The position numbers were made by a program, and so were the translations under genes. The notes under the pieces were generated by a model. It saw nothing but the letters and a program-made list of their open reading frames with translations. It searched no databases and was not told where the DNA came from. This document shows, piece after piece, positions 40,639 to 53,265 of a stretch of 64,000 nt of DNA. The DNA comes from Clostridiales bacterium. Its GTDB lineage: Bacteria > Bacillota > Clostridia > Oscillospirales > Oscillospiraceae. The stretch lies in assembly GCA_012719035.1 (NCBI GenBank), contig JAAYBD010000030.1, positions 1 to 64,000 on the forward strand. Direction: 5' to 3'. The first letter of the stretch is position 1, and each line of letters begins with the position of its first letter.

Positions 40639-41856
40639 TTAGATTTTGTAGATTTTATTTCGACGGGAATTTATTCTTTCCGCTGTGAAAGTGAAAAATA
40701 TGAGAAGAACGGCAATCAGCGCGAATGATCCGTAGCGTATAGGAAGAAGATATTCGCGGGTTAAATAGAAATAGTAGCATAAAAGGGAGGCAAATGAGGT
40801 GAATATTGCAGCAGGAGCATAGGCTGCGTAAAGTATTGCCGGCATGAGTGTAAGCACATCCGCCATGAAAAAGTACCTGTCGTGCATATGAGGCAAAAGC
40901 AACGGAATGCCTACGACAAACAGGATTGCAATACCAAGCAGGGCTTCGTTGCTGAGGTTTTTTCGCTTATGCCATGCCCAGAAGAAGATGACGATAATGT
41001 AAAGAAAAGCTGCTGCAACCCCAATTGAGGATAGGGCGGGGGTATTCACTTTCCCTGAAATCATTGAGAATATTGAGGGGGAATTGTAGTTGAGCCCCGT
41101 TCCGATCGAATGCGCATTACTGAAATACAAGGTCAGGGTTTCCATGAAAGGTCTGCCGAAGATGACCGCGGGCATGATCAATATTATATAGGTAAGAGGG
41201 AAAATAAAATATTCCCAGAATTTGATTTTCTTTGCAAACAGCAGGACGAGAAACAAAGGCATTATAAATACAGCCTGAAGCTTGAAGCCGAAAGAAAGTG
41301 CCATACATACCATTGAAAGCTTCGGCCTGTCCGAAAGAACGAGCCAGAAAGCCAGTACGGCAAACGCTGTATATATGCTGTCGCACTGCCCCCACATGGC
41401 GCCGTTTAATACAACGGTGGGGAGAAGAAGCGTTATGAGATAGGCGGCAAGCCTTTTGGGGACAGAACGCGTAAACACACCCGCAAGCTTCATCATGCCG
41501 AATGCCAGAACAACATCAAAGGATATGGAAAGAAGCTTTATCAGATAAAGATCGTTCAGCGGCAGGTATGAGAAGAAAGCAAGGAAATAGAGATATGGGA
41601 CATTGTAGTTTCCGATACTTTCGGCGAACCCCGCAAACCCTCCGTTGACCCTGAAATGTTCCACCCAGTGTACCAAAAATGAATTGTAGTCCCCGCTTCT
41701 GTAATCCATAAAGCTTCCGCGGATGGCAAAAGCAATGGCGAGGGCAATCACTGTAATAAGCAGATATTTCCCCTTTTTTAAAAGACCCTCAAACCACGGT
41801 ATCAAAAGCGAGATGAGAAGGATAAGCCCGAAAACGATCATTGTCTGTACTTCCAT
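40639..41856 (-). CDS. GT-C type polytopic glycosyltransferase (mannosyltransferase-like)
   Basis: 405 residues from ATG 41856, with AGGAGGT upstream. About ten membrane helices. An early loop carries DYRSGDYNSFLVHWVEHF, an Asp-rich first extracellular loop typical of GT-C enzymes, and GAMWGQCDSIYTAFAVLAFW is the GQxD(S/A) motif seen in PIG-M-like and DUF2029-like transferases. PLLLPHMHDRYFF is the late HxHxRY motif. It probably moves a sugar from a polyprenyl-phosphate donor. Acceptor unknown. Not an operon with its neighbours. Confidence 0.78.
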   Translation of the reverse strand: MEVQTMIVFGLILLISLLIPWFEGLLKKGKYLLITVIALAIAFAIRGSFMDYRSGDYNSFLVHWVEHFRVNGGFAGFAESIGNYNVPYLYFLAFFSYLPLNDLYLIKLLSISFDVVLAFGMMKLAGVFTRSVPKRLAAYLITLLLPTVVLNGAMWGQCDSIYTAFAVLAFWLVLSDRPKLSMVCMALSFGFKLQAVFIMPLFLVLLFAKKIKFWEYFIFPLTYIILIMPAVIFGRPFMETLTLYFSNAHSIGTGLNYNSPSIFSMISGKVNTPALSSIGVAAAFLYIIVIFFWAWHKRKNLSNEALLGIAILFVVGIPLLLPHMHDRYFFMADVLTLMPAILYAAYAPAAIFTSFASLLCYYFYLTREYLLPIRYGSFALIAVLLIFFTFTAERINSRRNKIYKI

Positions 41857-42071
41857 AATAACCTCCTGTGAGAGTATCACCGGTGAGAGCGGACGGAATC
41901 TTCAGCTTATGCGGACACAAAGCCCGCAGATGCGCTTTCAACGCGGAGAAATAAGCCATATCAGCAATAAAAGGGTGGACCTTTTGTGTAGCTCTGCAGC
42001 ATGAAAAATAGCGGCAAAGAATAAAAATTCCCACCGCTTATGCAAAAATACACAATTTTTCCTCTCAGGTA

Positions 42072-42101
42072 TTGACAAACATACAATAATGCTGATATAG
42101 T
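42072..42101 (+). promoter_or_regulatory. Promoter of rpoBC
   Basis: TTGACA (42072-42077), 18-bp spacer, TATAGT (42096-42101). The transcript leader would be about 150 nt. The 405-bp gap between the glycosyltransferase and rpoB holds this promoter and no gene; rplKAJL are not here. Confidence 0.68.
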
Positions 42102-42261
42102 AGTACACTACGTGTGCAAATAGGGAACAATCTCCCACTATTACCATTTGTTTTTATTTTATCAGCATTTTTGAAAAATGCAATAAGCAATATAAAATTA
42201 ACAACAACTAATCCGGGCGTATCAAGCACGGCGCATTATAGAAAATAAGGAGTGAAGGCCA

Positions 42262-45200
42262 ATGCCAAAGGACGTTCTGTATGGAAAGACCCTTAGAAAA
42301 AGCTACGCACGAAGCCGAGAGATCCAAGAAATGCCAAATCTCTTGGAAATCCAAAAGGAATCCTACAAATGGTTCCTGGAGGAAGGACTAAGAGAAGTTT
42401 TTGCCGATGTCGATTCGGTCACTGACTATTCCGGAAATCTTGAGCTGAGCTTTGTGGACTATTCCATGAACGAAAAGCCTAAGTATACGGAGGAAGAGTG
42501 CAAGGCGCGTGACGCTACGTATGCGGCACCTCTTAAAGTCGGTGTCCGCCTCCGCAACAAGGAGACCGAGGAGATCAAGGAGCAGGAGGTGTTCATGGGC
42601 GATTTCCCGCTCATGACAGACAGCGGCACGTTTATTATTAACGGCGCGGAGCGTGTTATTGTTTCCCAGATTGTCCGCTCACCCGGTATCTATTACGATA
42701 AAAAGATTGACAAGACCGCGTCCTGCATCTGCGGCACGACAATCATTCCTTATCATGGTGCATGGCTTGAATACGAAACCGATTTAAACGATGTTTTTTA
42801 TGCCCGCATAGACAAAAACCGCAAGATTCCCATTACGTGGCTTTTGCGGGCTGTTGGCTATCGCAATGAGGACAAGCCCTATACATGGCTTTCCTGCGCC
42901 GGCGGAGCAGGCGGTGCGGTTACGAACGAGCAGCTTCGTGAGATTTTTGGCAACGATGAGAGAATAGTTGCAACCATCGAGAAAGATGCATGCCTTTCAA
43001 GAGAGGAATCACTCATTGAAATCTACCGCAAGCTGCGCCCCGGCGATCCCCCGACTGTAGACAGTGCGGAGACCCTGCTTGAAGGTCTGTTTTTCGACAA
43101 GCGCCGCTATGATATAAGCAGTGTCGGGCGCTACAAATTCAATAAGAAGCTGTCCCTGCGCCCGCGCCTTATAGGACATCAGCTTGCTATGCCCGCCGTT
43201 GATCCAATGACAGGCGAAATCATAGCGGAAGCGGGAGAAGTTGTGACCCGCGAAAGGGCGGAGGAACTTGAGAGAAGGGGCATAATCGATGCCGTTATCA
43301 AGGCTGAAGGCAGAGAAGTGCGTGTTTTCTCAAACGGCATGGTCGATATGGCACACTATGTGGATTTCGACCCTAAGGACATTGGAATAAAAGAAAAGGT
43401 CCGCTTCATCATTCTTAAAAAGCTGCTTGACGAATACAGCGGCGAGGAATTGAAAGAAGCCATCCTCAGCAATATTGATGAGCTGATTCCCAAACATATC
43501 ATAGTTGACGACATTTTCGCTTCCGTCAACTATCTTTTGGGACTCTTTTACGGAATAGGCGAGCCGGACGATATCGATCATCTTGGAAACCGCCGCATCC
43601 GCTGTGTCGGCGAGCTTCTCCAGAACCAGTTCCGAATCGGATTTTCACGTATGGAGCGCGTTATACGCGAGCGCATGACTTTGCAGGATCTTGATATAGT
43701 AACACCTCAGAGTCTCATCAACATCCGCCCGGTCACAGCGGCGATAAAGGAATTTTTTGGTTCGTCACCGCTTTCTCAGTTCATGGATCAAACTAACCCG
43801 CTTGCAGAACTTACGCACAAGCGCCGTATGTCCGCTCTCGGACCCGGCGGTCTTTCGCGTGAGCGCGCGAGCTTTGATGTCCGTGACGTACATTACAGCC
43901 ATTACGGACGCATGTGCCCCATCGAGACGCCTGAAGGTCCCAACATCGGACTTATCTCATATCTTGCCAGCTATGCCCGCGTCAACGAGTACGGTTTTTT
44001 AATCGCACCGTATCGCCGTGTTGACAAGAAGACGCATTTTGTTTCCCAAGAGATAGACTACCTGACGGCGGATATGGAAGACCAATACATCATTGCACAG
44101 GCGACAGAGCCTCTTGACGAGAACGGTTGCCTTATCAATGAGCGTATCACCTGCCGCCACCGCGATGAAATAATTGAGGTCGACCGTGACCGCGTAGATT
44201 ATATCGATATTTCTCCGCGCATGATGATTTCTATTGCAACAGCTATGATTCCTTTCCTTGAAAACGACGACGCGAACCGTGCTCTGATGGGCGCGAACAT
44301 GCAGCGTCAGGCAGTTCCGCTTATGACTACGGAGCAGCCTATAGTTGCTACGGGCATTGAGCATAAGTGCGCCGTTGACTCAAGAGTTGTCATTACGGCA
44401 GAAGGTGACGGAGTTGTTACCCGTGTTTCAGCTACTAACATCACTATCAAGTATGACAGCGGCGAGACTAAGGATTACAAGCTTATAAAATTTGCGCGAA
44501 GCAATCAGGGAACCTGCATAAATCAGCGTCCGATTGTTGAGGCCGGGGAAAGAGTTGCCAAGGGCGACGTTATAACTGACGGACCCGCAACGAGCAATGG
44601 AGAGATATCCCTTGGAAAGAATATTCTCGTCGGATTTATGACATGGGAAGGCTACAACTATGAAGACGCGATCCTGTTAAACGAGCGTCTTGTAATGGAT
44701 GACACATTTACCTCCATCCACGTTGAAGAATATGAATGCGATGCACGTGATACAAAGCTCGGTCCCGAAGAAATCACACGTGATATTCCCGGTGTCGGCG
44801 AGGATGCCCTAAAGTATCTTGATGACCGCGGAATAATCAGTATTGGTGCAGAGGTACACAGCGGTGATATTCTCGTCGGAAAGGTCACGCCCAAGGGCGA
44901 AACCGACCTGACAGCCGAAGAAAGACTACTGCGCGCCATATTCGGCGAAAAAGCGAGAGAAGTACGCGACACCTCGCTGAAGGTCCCGCATGGTGAATCG
45001 GGCATTATTGTCGACGTCAAGCGTTTCACCCGTGAAGCGGGCGATGAGCTTTCACCCGGCGTGAACGAGGTCGTCAGAGTTTATATAGCGCAGAAGCGCA
45101 AAATCTCCGTAGGAGACAAGATGGCGGGACGCCACGGCAACAAGGGCGTTGTATCCCGCATCCTGCCGAAGGAGGATATGCCTTATCTGCCGGACGGTAC

Positions 45201-45978
45201 TCCGCTGGATATCGTTCTCAACCCCCTTGGCGTTCCTTCTCGAATGAATATCGGACAGGTTCTTGAAGTCCACCTCGGCTATGCTGCCCATGCACTTGGC
45301 TGGAAGGTAGCATCCCCAATTTTCAACGGGGCAAACGAGCCTGAAATTTTTGAAACACTTGAGCTTGCGGGACTCAGCCCCGATGGTAAGAGCGTTCTTT
45401 ACGACGGACGTACGGGAAGAGCTTTTGATAACCCTGTTACGGTAGGCTATGTTTACTTCCTCAAGCTTCACCACTTGGTTGACGATAAGATTCATGCACG
45501 AAGCACAGGACCTTACAGCCTTGTCACCCAGCAGCCTTTGGGCGGAAAAGCCCAGTTCGGCGGACAGCGCTTCGGAGAAATGGAAGTCTGGGCGCTTGAA
45601 GCTTACGGTGCAGCTTACACGCTTCAAGAGATTCTTACAGTCAAATCCGACGATGTCACAGGCCGCGTAAGGACCTATGAGAGCATCGTAAAGGGTCACA
45701 ATATTCCCCAGCCCGGTGTTCCGGAATCGTTTAAGGTTCTTGTAAAAGAGCTTCAGTCACTGTGCCTTGATGTTCGCGTTCTTGATAAGAACGGGGCTGA
45801 AATTGAGCTGAGGGACGAGGATGAGGATGATGACTTCTCACCGGATTTCAAGGATGATTTCTATCAGCCGAATGAAAACGAGATCGAGGCTTCCGGATAT
45901 ACCATCGAAAATGTTGAGGAGGATGTTGCCTTGGTTGACGAAAGCACAGATACATCGGATGAGGAGGAACGGATATGA
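42262..45978 (+). CDS. rpoB: DNA-directed RNA polymerase subunit beta
   Basis: 1238 residues. Core subunit of RNA polymerase. The rifampicin region reads [20 protein letters not shown], with the usual sensitive residues (Asp, His and Ser of E. coli positions 516, 526 and 531) unchanged. Catalytic and binding motifs include [16 protein letters not shown], the GYNYEDAI loop and [12 protein letters not shown]. The acidic C-terminal tail (about 60 residues rich in Asp/Glu) is longer than in many clostridia. It overlaps rpoC by ATGA. It has its own promoter and does not follow rplL. Confidence 0.97.
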   Translation: MPKDVLYGKTLRKSYARSREIQEMPNLLEIQKESYKWFLEEGLREVFADVDSVTDYSGNLELSFVDYSMNEKPKYTEEECKARDATYAAPLKVGVRLRNKETEEIKEQEVFMGDFPLMTDSGTFIINGAERVIVSQIVRSPGIYYDKKIDKTASCICGTTIIPYHGAWLEYETDLNDVFYARIDKNRKIPITWLLRAVGYRNEDKPYTWLSCAGGAGGAVTNEQLREIFGNDERIVATIEKDACLSREESLIEIYRKLRPGDPPTVDSAETLLEGLFFDKRRYDISSVGRYKFNKKLSLRPRLIGHQLAMPAVDPMTGEIIAEAGEVVTRERAEELERRGIIDAVIKAEGREVRVFSNGMVDMAHYVDFDPKDIGIKEKVRFIILKKLLDEYSGEELKEAILSNIDELIPKHIIVDDIFASVNYLLGLFYGIGEPDDIDHLGNRRIRCVGELLQNQFRIGFSRMERVIRERMTLQDLDIVTPQSLINIRPVTAAIKEFFGSSPLSQFMDQTNPLAELTHKRRMSALGPGGLSRERASFDVRDVHYSHYGRMCPIETPEGPNIGLISYLASYARVNEYGFLIAPYRRVDKKTHFVSQEIDYLTADMEDQYIIAQATEPLDENGCLINERITCRHRDEIIEVDRDRVDYIDISPRMMISIATAMIPFLENDDANRALMGANMQRQAVPLMTTEQPIVATGIEHKCAVDSRVVITAEGDGVVTRVSATNITIKYDSGETKDYKLIKFARSNQGTCINQRPIVEAGERVAKGDVITDGPATSNGEISLGKNILVGFMTWEGYNYEDAILLNERLVMDDTFTSIHVEEYECDARDTKLGPEEITRDIPGVGEDALKYLDDRGIISIGAEVHSGDILVGKVTPKGETDLTAEERLLRAIFGEKAREVRDTSLKVPHGESGIIVDVKRFTREAGDELSPGVNEVVRVYIAQKRKISVGDKMAGRHGNKGVVSRILPKEDMPYLPDGTPLDIVLNPLGVPSRMNIGQVLEVHLGYAAHALGWKVASPIFNGANEPEIFETLELAGLSPDGKSVLYDGRTGRAFDNPVTVGYVYFLKLHHLVDDKIHARSTGPYSLVTQQPLGGKAQFGGQRFGEMEVWALEAYGAAYTLQEILTVKSDDVTGRVRTYESIVKGHNIPQPGVPESFKVLVKELQSLCLDVRVLDKNGAEIELRDEDEDDDFSPDFKDDFYQPNENEIEASGYTIENVEEDVALVDESTDTSDEEERI

Positions 45979-48900
45979 GTTATGCACCTTTTGACGCAAT
46001 TCAAATCGGCATCGCATCTCCCGAAATGATCAAAAGCTGGTCTTTCGGTGAGGTAAAAAAGCCGGAAACGATAAATTACCGAACCCTCAAGCCGGAACGT
46101 GACGGACTTTTCTGTGAAAAGATTTTCGGACCAACGAAGGACTGGGAATGTCACTGCGGAAAATACAAGAAAATCCGCTATAAAGGCAAGATATGCGACC
46201 GCTGCGGAGTTGAGGTTACAAAGTCCAAGGTCCGCCGCGAGCGTATGGGGCACATCGAGCTTGCAACACCCGTTTCCCACATCTGGTACTTCAAGGGAAT
46301 CCCGTCGCGCATGGGTCTGCTCCTTGACCTTACGCCGCGCATACTTGAAAAAGTTCTTTACTTCGCATCATATATAGTGACAGATCCCGGCATGACCCCG
46401 CTTCAGAAAAATCAGATCCTCTCCGAAAAAGAATACCGCGATATGCGCGAAAAGTATGAGAATGATTTTGACGCTGGTATGGGTGCCGAGGCTATAAAAA
46501 AACTGCTTTCCGACATCAACTGCGAAAAGCTGTCCGAGGAGCTTCGTGCCGAACTTAAAGATGCAACGGGTCAGAAGAAAGCAAAGATAGTAAAAAGACT
46601 TGAAGTGGTCGAAGCTTTCCTGCATTCGGGCAACGATCCCCAGTGGATGATAATCGATGTCCTTCCGGTAATTCCACCCGAGCTTCGCCCGATGGTGCAG
46701 CTTGACGGCGGACGCTTTGCAACGAGCGACTTGAACGACCTCTACCGCCGTGTGATAAACCGCAACAACCGTCTGAAAAGACTTATCCAGCTTAATGCTC
46801 CCGACATCATTGTCCGCAACGAAAAGCGTATGCTTCAGGAAGCCGTCGATGCGCTTATCGACAACGGCCGCCGCGGCAGAGCCGTAACAGGAGCGAACAG
46901 CCGTGCACTCAAATCGCTTTCCGATATGCTCAAGGGAAAACAAGGACGATTCCGCCAGAACCTTCTTGGAAAGCGCGTTGACTATTCAGGCCGAAGCGTT
47001 ATCGTTGTCGGTCCCGAACTGAAGATATATCAGTGCGGTGTTCCCAAGGAAATGGCAATTGAACTGTTCCGCCCCTTCGTTATGAAGAAGCTCGTTGAGG
47101 ACGGTTTTGCAAACAATATCAAATCCGCAAAGAAAATGGTGGATAAGCAGCAGACAGAGGTTTGGGATGCTCTTGACGTTGTCATAAAGGAACACCCCGT
47201 TCTTCTAAACCGCGCACCTACGCTTCACCGTTTGGGAATTCAGGCTTTTGAACCTATCCTTGTCGAGGGTCGCGCACTAAAGCTTCACCCTCTGGTGTGT
47301 ACCGCTTATAACGCAGACTTCGACGGCGACCAGATGGCTATCCACGTTCCTCTTTCCGCCGAGGCGCAGGCAGAAGCCAGAATCCTTATGCTCTCCGCAA
47401 ACAATCTTCTGCGTCCTCAGGACGGAAACCCTGTAACCGTTCCGACTCAGGACATGATTTTGGGTGCATATTATCTGACTTTCATCAGAATGGGCGAATA
47501 CGAAAGCGAAATGCTCCGCGTTACAGACCCCGGAGATACGGGACTTGAAAAGGACAGTATCATTCCGTCCAAGGAAATAATCGATGCGAACGAGAAAATC
47601 ATACACAGGATAAGAAGCGGCGAGGCCAGCCTGAAAATTGCCTCGTTTGAGGGTGTGCGCGCTTTTTCAGGACCAAACGAAGCAATAATGGCATATGAAG
47701 ACGGTGCAATAGGTATGCATTCGCCAATCAGAGTGCGTGTAATGAAAACCGTTGACGGTGTGCAGCGCAACAAGCTTGTTCAGACAACTGTCGGACGCAT
47801 CATATATAATGAGCCTATACCGCAGGATCTCGGTTTTGTTGACAGAACTGATCCGGAGAAGATGTTCGATTATGAGATCAACTTCCAGGTCGGTAAAAAA
47901 CAGCTCGGTGCTATTATCAATAAGTGCATTTCAAAGCACGGTTTCACGATATCGGCGGAAGTCCTTGATAACATCAAGGCATTGGGATACAAATATTCAA
48001 CTTTGGGCGCGATTACGATATCCATTGCCGATATGACGGTTCCGAATGAAAAGAAAACTCTCATAAAGGCAACCGAACAGAAGGTCATCAGCATAGAAAA
48101 GCAATATAAACGCGGTCTTATCACTGACGATGAGCGCTACCGCCTTGTTGTGGCTGAATGGGAACAGACTACTAAGGACGTCACTAAGGCTTTGCAGAAC
48201 ACACTCGATGAGTTCAATCCGATTTATATGATGGCAAACTCCGGTGCCCGAGGCAGCATGAACCAGATTCGCCAGCTTGCCGGTATGCGCGGACTTATGG
48301 CGAACACTGCGGGAAAGACTATCGAAATCCCAATCAAGGCGAACTTCCGCGAGGGTCTTTCCGTTCTGGAATACTTCATATCCTCAAGAGGTGCGCGAAA
48401 GGGTCTTGCCGATACCGCTCTTCGTACGGCTGACTCCGGTTACCTTACCCGCCGTCTTGTCGACGTTTCGCAGGATGTTATCATCCGTGAGCACGACTGC
48501 GGCACACGTCAGGGCATCAAGGCGGCCGCCGTATACGACAAGGGGCAGATAGTCCAGACATTCGGCGAAAGCATCCATGGACGTTTCCCGCTAAACGACA
48601 TTACAGACCCGAAAACAGGCGAGGTTCTGTTTAATACGGAGCATATGCTGAAAAAGCCCGATGCCGATGTGCTTGAAGCTGCCGGAATCGAGGAAGTCTA
48701 TGTACGCTCTGTTATGAACTGTGAGGCAAAGAGCGGCGTCTGCTCAAAATGCTATGGCATAAACCTTGCAACAGGCAGTCCGGTCAACGAGGGCGAAGCC
48801 GTTGGAGTTATCGCGGCGCAGTCCATCGGTGAACCCGGAACCCAGCTTACCATGCGTACTTTCCACACAGGCGGTATCGCAGGAGACGATATCACGCAGG

Positions 48901-49706
48901 GTCTTCCCCGTGTTGAAGAACTCTTCGAAGCAAGAAAACCGAAGAAGATGGCAGTGCTTGCCGAGCTTTCCGGAAAGGTGTCTGTCGAGGAAACCAAGAA
49001 GAACGCTATGTGCGCAGTCGCTGTTATGAATTCCGAAACAGGCGAAACAATGGAATTCCAGATTCCCTATTCCGCGGGGCTGCTTGTTTCGGGCGGAGAT
49101 ATGGTTGAAAAAGGTCAGCCTCTTACAAGCGGCGCTTTCAATCCGCACGATGTTCTCCGTATTTCCGGCGTTTCGGAGTGCCAGAGCTATATAATTCAGG
49201 AAGTCCAGAAAGTTTACCGCCAGCAGGGCGTTGATATCAACGACAAGCATATCGAGGTTATCATTCGCCAGATGATGCGAAAGGTTCGCGTAGAAGATGC
49301 GGGCGATACTGAGCTTCTCTCCGGAGCGACTATTGACTGGAACGATCTCAATGAAGCAAACCAAGAAATTGAAAAGAGAATAGCCGCAGGCGAAACTGAG
49401 CTGAAAACAGCTACCTGCACTCAGACTCTCCTCGGAATAACGAAAGCATCACTTGCAACAGAGAGCTTCCTGTCCGCGGCTTCCTTCCAGGAGACAACAA
49501 AGGTTCTTACCGATGCCGCTATCAAGGGCAAGGTTGACCGTCTTGTCGGACTGAAAGAAAATGTCATCATCGGTAAGCTTATTCCGGCAGGAAGCGGTCT
49601 TGAGCTTTATCGTGATTTTGACACTCAGAAAAACGAGACGGCAGAGAATTCTTCTCAGGACTATGTTGACCTCAGTGCTTTGGTCGGGCGTACGAACGCG
49701 ATTTAA
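45975..49706 (+). CDS. rpoC: DNA-directed RNA polymerase subunit beta'
   Basis: 1243 residues. The N-terminal zinc ribbon reads [20 protein letters not shown]; the active-site Mg motif is [10 protein letters not shown]; the bridge and trigger helix region [20 protein letters not shown] and the second zinc site (CGT ... SGVCSKCYG) are intact. [21 protein letters not shown] is the usual C-terminal switch segment. Complete, with no insertion. Followed by a strong terminator at 49719-49755. Confidence 0.97.
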   Translation: MSYAPFDAIQIGIASPEMIKSWSFGEVKKPETINYRTLKPERDGLFCEKIFGPTKDWECHCGKYKKIRYKGKICDRCGVEVTKSKVRRERMGHIELATPVSHIWYFKGIPSRMGLLLDLTPRILEKVLYFASYIVTDPGMTPLQKNQILSEKEYRDMREKYENDFDAGMGAEAIKKLLSDINCEKLSEELRAELKDATGQKKAKIVKRLEVVEAFLHSGNDPQWMIIDVLPVIPPELRPMVQLDGGRFATSDLNDLYRRVINRNNRLKRLIQLNAPDIIVRNEKRMLQEAVDALIDNGRRGRAVTGANSRALKSLSDMLKGKQGRFRQNLLGKRVDYSGRSVIVVGPELKIYQCGVPKEMAIELFRPFVMKKLVEDGFANNIKSAKKMVDKQQTEVWDALDVVIKEHPVLLNRAPTLHRLGIQAFEPILVEGRALKLHPLVCTAYNADFDGDQMAIHVPLSAEAQAEARILMLSANNLLRPQDGNPVTVPTQDMILGAYYLTFIRMGEYESEMLRVTDPGDTGLEKDSIIPSKEIIDANEKIIHRIRSGEASLKIASFEGVRAFSGPNEAIMAYEDGAIGMHSPIRVRVMKTVDGVQRNKLVQTTVGRIIYNEPIPQDLGFVDRTDPEKMFDYEINFQVGKKQLGAIINKCISKHGFTISAEVLDNIKALGYKYSTLGAITISIADMTVPNEKKTLIKATEQKVISIEKQYKRGLITDDERYRLVVAEWEQTTKDVTKALQNTLDEFNPIYMMANSGARGSMNQIRQLAGMRGLMANTAGKTIEIPIKANFREGLSVLEYFISSRGARKGLADTALRTADSGYLTRRLVDVSQDVIIREHDCGTRQGIKAAAVYDKGQIVQTFGESIHGRFPLNDITDPKTGEVLFNTEHMLKKPDADVLEAAGIEEVYVRSVMNCEAKSGVCSKCYGINLATGSPVNEGEAVGVIAAQSIGEPGTQLTMRTFHTGGIAGDDITQGLPRVEELFEARKPKKMAVLAELSGKVSVEETKKNAMCAVAVMNSETGETMEFQIPYSAGLLVSGGDMVEKGQPLTSGAFNPHDVLRISGVSECQSYIIQEVQKVYRQQGVDINDKHIEVIIRQMMRKVRVEDAGDTELLSGATIDWNDLNEANQEIEKRIAAGETELKTATCTQTLLGITKASLATESFLSAASFQETTKVLTDAAIKGKVDRLVGLKENVIIGKLIPAGSGLELYRDFDTQKNETAENSSQDYVDLSALVGRTNAI

Positions 49707-49718
49707 CTTATAAATTGC

Positions 49719-49755
49719 AATACCGGAGCCGAATGCTCTTTCCGGCTCCGGTATT
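49719..49755 (+). terminator. Terminator of rpoBC
   Basis: AATACCGGAGCCG (49719-49731) pairs with CGGCTCCGGTATT (49743-49755), 13 bp, 11-nt loop. The U run is short (TTGTACTATT). Confidence 0.85.
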
Positions 49756-49780
49756 GTACTATTAGCCGTGCAGAAATTTC

Positions 49781-49809
49781 TTGACTATACTTGTGCATTA
49801 TGCTAAAAT
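49781..49809 (+). promoter_or_regulatory. Promoter of rpsL-rpsG-fusA
   Basis: TTGACT (49781-49786), 17-bp spacer, TAAAAT (49804-49809). The leader is about 190 nt; no named leader element is seen. Confidence 0.75.
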
Positions 49810-50004
49810 GCTTATTTGCATGGGTGTGATTGCACTTTTTGTGCTTTGTTGGCTTTTTTGTATGGATATCAATGAAATATGACGATACAGCCTAAGCGCA
49901 AGGTAATCGCAGCTCTGTATAATCTTTGGTTTTTTTCGGAATATCTTTTGGTATTTCCGTTAAAAATATCTTGTATGTTTAATATTGAAGAAAGGAGGAA
50001 AAAT

Positions 50005-50418
50005 ATGCCTACGTTTAACCAGTTGGTGAGAAAAGGAAGAGAAGTGCCGACCTATAAGTCAGCGTCTCCTGCAATGCAGAAGGGTCTCAATACCATCAAG
50101 AACAAGGAAACCGATTTAAACTCCCCTCAGAAGAGAGGCGTTTGCACAGCAGTTCGTACAGCTACACCCAAAAAGCCTAACTCTGCTCTGCGTAAAATTG
50201 CCCGTGTTCGCCTGACTAACGGATATGAGGTAATCGCCTATATTCCCGGAATCGGTCATAACCTTCAGGAGCACTCTGTCGTTATGATCCGCGGCGGCCG
50301 TGTTAAAGACCTTCCTGGTGTTCGTTATCACATTATTCGTGGTACATTGGATACTCAGGGCGTTGCAAACAGAAAGCAGGCTCGCAGTAAGTACGGCGCA
50401 AAGAGACCCAAAAAGTAA
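50005..50418 (+). CDS. rpsL: 30S ribosomal protein S12
   Basis: 137 residues from ATG 50005 after AAAGGAGG; the longer open frame upstream is leader. S12 contacts the decoding centre. The loops [11 protein letters not shown] and KDLPGVRYH carry the Lys residues whose mutation gives streptomycin resistance, here in the wild-type form. First gene of the rpsL-rpsG-fusA group. Confidence 0.97.
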   Translation: MPTFNQLVRKGREVPTYKSASPAMQKGLNTIKNKETDLNSPQKRGVCTAVRTATPKKPNSALRKIARVRLTNGYEVIAYIPGIGHNLQEHSVVMIRGGRVKDLPGVRYHIIRGTLDTQGVANRKQARSKYGAKRPKK

Positions 50419-50576
50419 AGAAGATTTCGCGCTTTGGCGCAAGGCTTATGCCTTGTTCGGAGCATTAACATATAATAGATATACTTTGTATGTTACTTCC
50501 GACAGGCATATGCGGAAAGGTGAAAACCTTTTCGAGTACCTATGAGATTCATTTTCGTATGAAGGAGGGAAGTATA

Positions 50577-51047
50577 GTGCCCAGAAGAGGTAACGTACCC
50601 AAAAGAGAAATTCTTCCCGATCCTATGTATAATTCCGTGCTGGTGACAAAGCTCATCAACAGTATTATGCTGGACGGAAAGAAGGGTGTTGCTCAGAAGG
50701 TTGTCTATGATGCTTTCGATATAATAAAGCAGAAGACAGACCGCAACCCCCTCGAAGTGTTTACAGAAGCACTCAACAACATTATGCCTTCACTTGAGGT
50801 AAAGGCACGTCGTGTCGGCGGTGCAACCTATCAGGTTCCTATCGAAGTCAGACCTGACAGGCGTCAGACCCTTGGTCTGCGTTGGTTGACCAGCTATGCA
50901 CGCAAACGAAATGAAAAAACCATGAAAGAGCGTCTTTCCGGTGAAATCCTGGATGCGCTGAATAATACCGGCGGAGCAGTGAAGAAACGTGAAGATACTC
51001 ACAAAATGGCAGAGTCAAACAAGGCATTTGCTCATTACCGCTGGTAA
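50577..51047 (+). CDS. rpsG: 30S ribosomal protein S7
   Basis: 156 residues. Start is GTG 50577 ([16 protein letters not shown]) with GAAGGAGGGA at 50561-50570; no nearer ATG exists. S7 nucleates the 30S head; the C-terminal [29 protein letters not shown] and AFAHYRW are typical. The 158-bp gap after rpsL has short GC-rich hairpins that could be a regulatory leader, but this is not shown. Confidence 0.96.
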   Translation: MPRRGNVPKREILPDPMYNSVLVTKLINSIMLDGKKGVAQKVVYDAFDIIKQKTDRNPLEVFTEALNNIMPSLEVKARRVGGATYQVPIEVRPDRRQTLGLRWLTSYARKRNEKTMKERLSGEILDALNNTGGAVKKREDTHKMAESNKAFAHYRW

Positions 51048-51063
51048 TTAGGAGTATTGTTTT

Positions 51064-53139
51064 ATGCCAAGAAAAGTATCCCTTGAAAAAACCAGAAATA
51101 TCGGTATTATGGCGCATATTGATGCCGGAAAAACAACCACCACAGAACGTATCCTGTATTACACCGGCGTTAACTACAAGCTTGGTGAAACGCATGAAGG
51201 TACGGCAACGATGGACTGGATGGAACAGGAGCAGGAGCGCGGAATTACGATTACGTCTGCTGCAACCACCTGTTTCTGGAAAGACCACCGCATAAACATC
51301 ATTGATACACCGGGTCACGTTGACTTCACCGTTGAAGTCGAACGTTCTTTAAGAGTTTTGGACGGCAGTGTTACCGTTATGTGCGCAAAGGGCGGTGTTG
51401 AGCCTCAATCCGAAACAGTTTGGAGACAGGCAGACCACTATCGTGTCCCCAGAATGATCTACATCAATAAAATGGACATTATGGGTGCGGATTTCTTCCA
51501 TGTAATCGAAATGGTCCACGACAGACTGAAATGCAATGCCGTCCCTATCCAGCTTCCTATCGGCAAGGAGGATACCTTCAGAGGTATCATCGACCTCATT
51601 GAGATGAAGGCCGACATCTACTATGACGATATGGGCAAGGATATGCGGGTGGAGGATATTCCGGAAGACATGCTTGAGCTTGCCCGCGAATACCGCACTA
51701 AGCTGGTCGATGCCGTTTCCGATTTGGACGACGACGTTATGGTGCTCGCTCTTGATGAAGAACCTATTCCGCCGGATATGCTGCGTAAAGCTATCCGCAG
51801 GGGAACTGTAGACAACGTGTTTATACCGGTCGTCTGCGGTACTTCATATAAGAACAAGGGCGTTCAAAAACTGCTTGACGCTATCATCGACTATATGCCC
51901 GCACCTACAGACATTCCGGCAATCAAAGGAACCCTTCCCGGTTCTGATACAGAAAGTGAAAGACACTCTGACGATAACGCCCCGTTTTCTGCTCTGGCGT
52001 TCAAAATAATGACTGATCCCTATGTTGGCCGTTTGTCTTTCTTCCGTGTTTATTCCGGTACGCTTTCAACAGGTTCCACCGTTTATAACAGCACAAAAGG
52101 TCATAGAGAACGGATCGGCCGTATTCTCCAAATGCACGCTAATCACCGTGAGGACCTCGATATGGTCTATTCAGGGGATATCGCAGCCGCAGTCGGCCTT
52201 AAAAATACCACAACCGGCGACACGCTTTGTGATGAAAAAGCACCGATCATTCTTGAGTCAATGGAGTTCCCCGAGCCTGTTATCAGGGTCGCGATCGAAC
52301 CTAAGACCAAGGCAGGACAGGAAAAAATGGGTATTGCCCTCGCAAAGCTTTCAGAGGAAGACCCGACTTTCAAGAGCTACACCGACGAAGAAACAGGGCA
52401 GACTATTATTGCCGGTATGGGCGAGCTTCATCTTGAAATCATCGTAGACAGGCTTCTGCGTGAATTTAAGGTGGAGGCAAACGTCGGCAAGCCTCAGGTT
52501 TCCTACAAGGAAACTATCCGCAAAGCGGTCGAGCAGGATACAAAGTATGCCCGTCAGTCAGGCGGTAAGGGTCAATATGGTCACGTTAAGATCATTGTTG
52601 AACCCAATGAATCCGGCAAAGGCTATGAATTCATCGACAAAATCACCGGCGGCGTCGTTCCCAAGGAATATATTCCCGCTGTCAACGCCGGTATACAGGG
52701 AGCAATGCAGGCGGGTATACTTGCCGGTTATCCTGTTGTTGATGTAAAGGTTACTCTGATTTACGGCTCATATCATGAGGTCGACTCCTCAGAGATGGCG
52801 TTTAAAATAGCGGGTTCAATGGCATTCAAAGAAGCCTGCCGCAAGGCGGATCCCGTTCTGCTTGAGCCGATAATGAAGGTTGCCGTTACAGTTCCGGATG
52901 ATTATCTGGGTGATGTCATCGGTGATATAAACTCTCGCCGCGGTCAGGTTCTTGGAATGGAAAACAGAACCGGCTCGACTCAGGTTGACGCAAACGTACC
53001 GCTTTCTTCCATGTTCGGCTACGCAACCGATCTTCGTTCCAAGACGCAGGGAAGAGCAACCTACTCAATGGAGCCCAGCCACTATATTGAGCTTCCAAAG
53101 TCCTTGCAGGAAGAGATAGTCGGCAAACGCAACGCCTAA
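51064..53139 (+). CDS. fusA: Elongation factor G
   Basis: 691 residues, the usual length. G domain: [17 protein letters not shown] (G1), [11 protein letters not shown] (G2), DTPGHVDFT (G3) and NKMD (G4). [14 protein letters not shown] and the later domain IV segment [12 protein letters not shown] are intact. It drives ribosomal translocation. The start lies 16 bp after rpsG. Confidence 0.97.
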   Translation: MPRKVSLEKTRNIGIMAHIDAGKTTTTERILYYTGVNYKLGETHEGTATMDWMEQEQERGITITSAATTCFWKDHRINIIDTPGHVDFTVEVERSLRVLDGSVTVMCAKGGVEPQSETVWRQADHYRVPRMIYINKMDIMGADFFHVIEMVHDRLKCNAVPIQLPIGKEDTFRGIIDLIEMKADIYYDDMGKDMRVEDIPEDMLELAREYRTKLVDAVSDLDDDVMVLALDEEPIPPDMLRKAIRRGTVDNVFIPVVCGTSYKNKGVQKLLDAIIDYMPAPTDIPAIKGTLPGSDTESERHSDDNAPFSALAFKIMTDPYVGRLSFFRVYSGTLSTGSTVYNSTKGHRERIGRILQMHANHREDLDMVYSGDIAAAVGLKNTTTGDTLCDEKAPIILESMEFPEPVIRVAIEPKTKAGQEKMGIALAKLSEEDPTFKSYTDEETGQTIIAGMGELHLEIIVDRLLREFKVEANVGKPQVSYKETIRKAVEQDTKYARQSGGKGQYGHVKIIVEPNESGKGYEFIDKITGGVVPKEYIPAVNAGIQGAMQAGILAGYPVVDVKVTLIYGSYHEVDSSEMAFKIAGSMAFKEACRKADPVLLEPIMKVAVTVPDDYLGDVIGDINSRRGQVLGMENRTGSTQVDANVPLSSMFGYATDLRSKTQGRATYSMEPSHYIELPKSLQEEIVGKRNA

Positions 53140-53161
53140 ATATCGTACAATAAAAAATCTG

Positions 53162-53190
53162 TTGCAAATGGCAGCGGAATACTGTAATAT
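53162..53190 (+). promoter_or_regulatory. Promoter of tuf
   Basis: TTGCAA (53162-53167), 17-bp spacer, TAATAT (53185-53190), between fusA and tuf. Confidence 0.6.
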
Positions 53191-53265
53191 TGTTGCGAAA
53201 TTTAATATCAGCGCAATTACAAGCAAGAAATTATTATTAAACATATTTTAAGGAGGATGTTCCAA

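Noticed and set aside
42262..49706. Long frames on the opposite strand of rpoB and rpoC
   Set aside because: They are antisense shadows of highly conserved genes, with no start signals of their own.
49879..50004. N-terminal extension of S12
   Set aside because: S12 always begins near MPTFNQLVR, and a strong ribosome binding site precedes ATG 50005.
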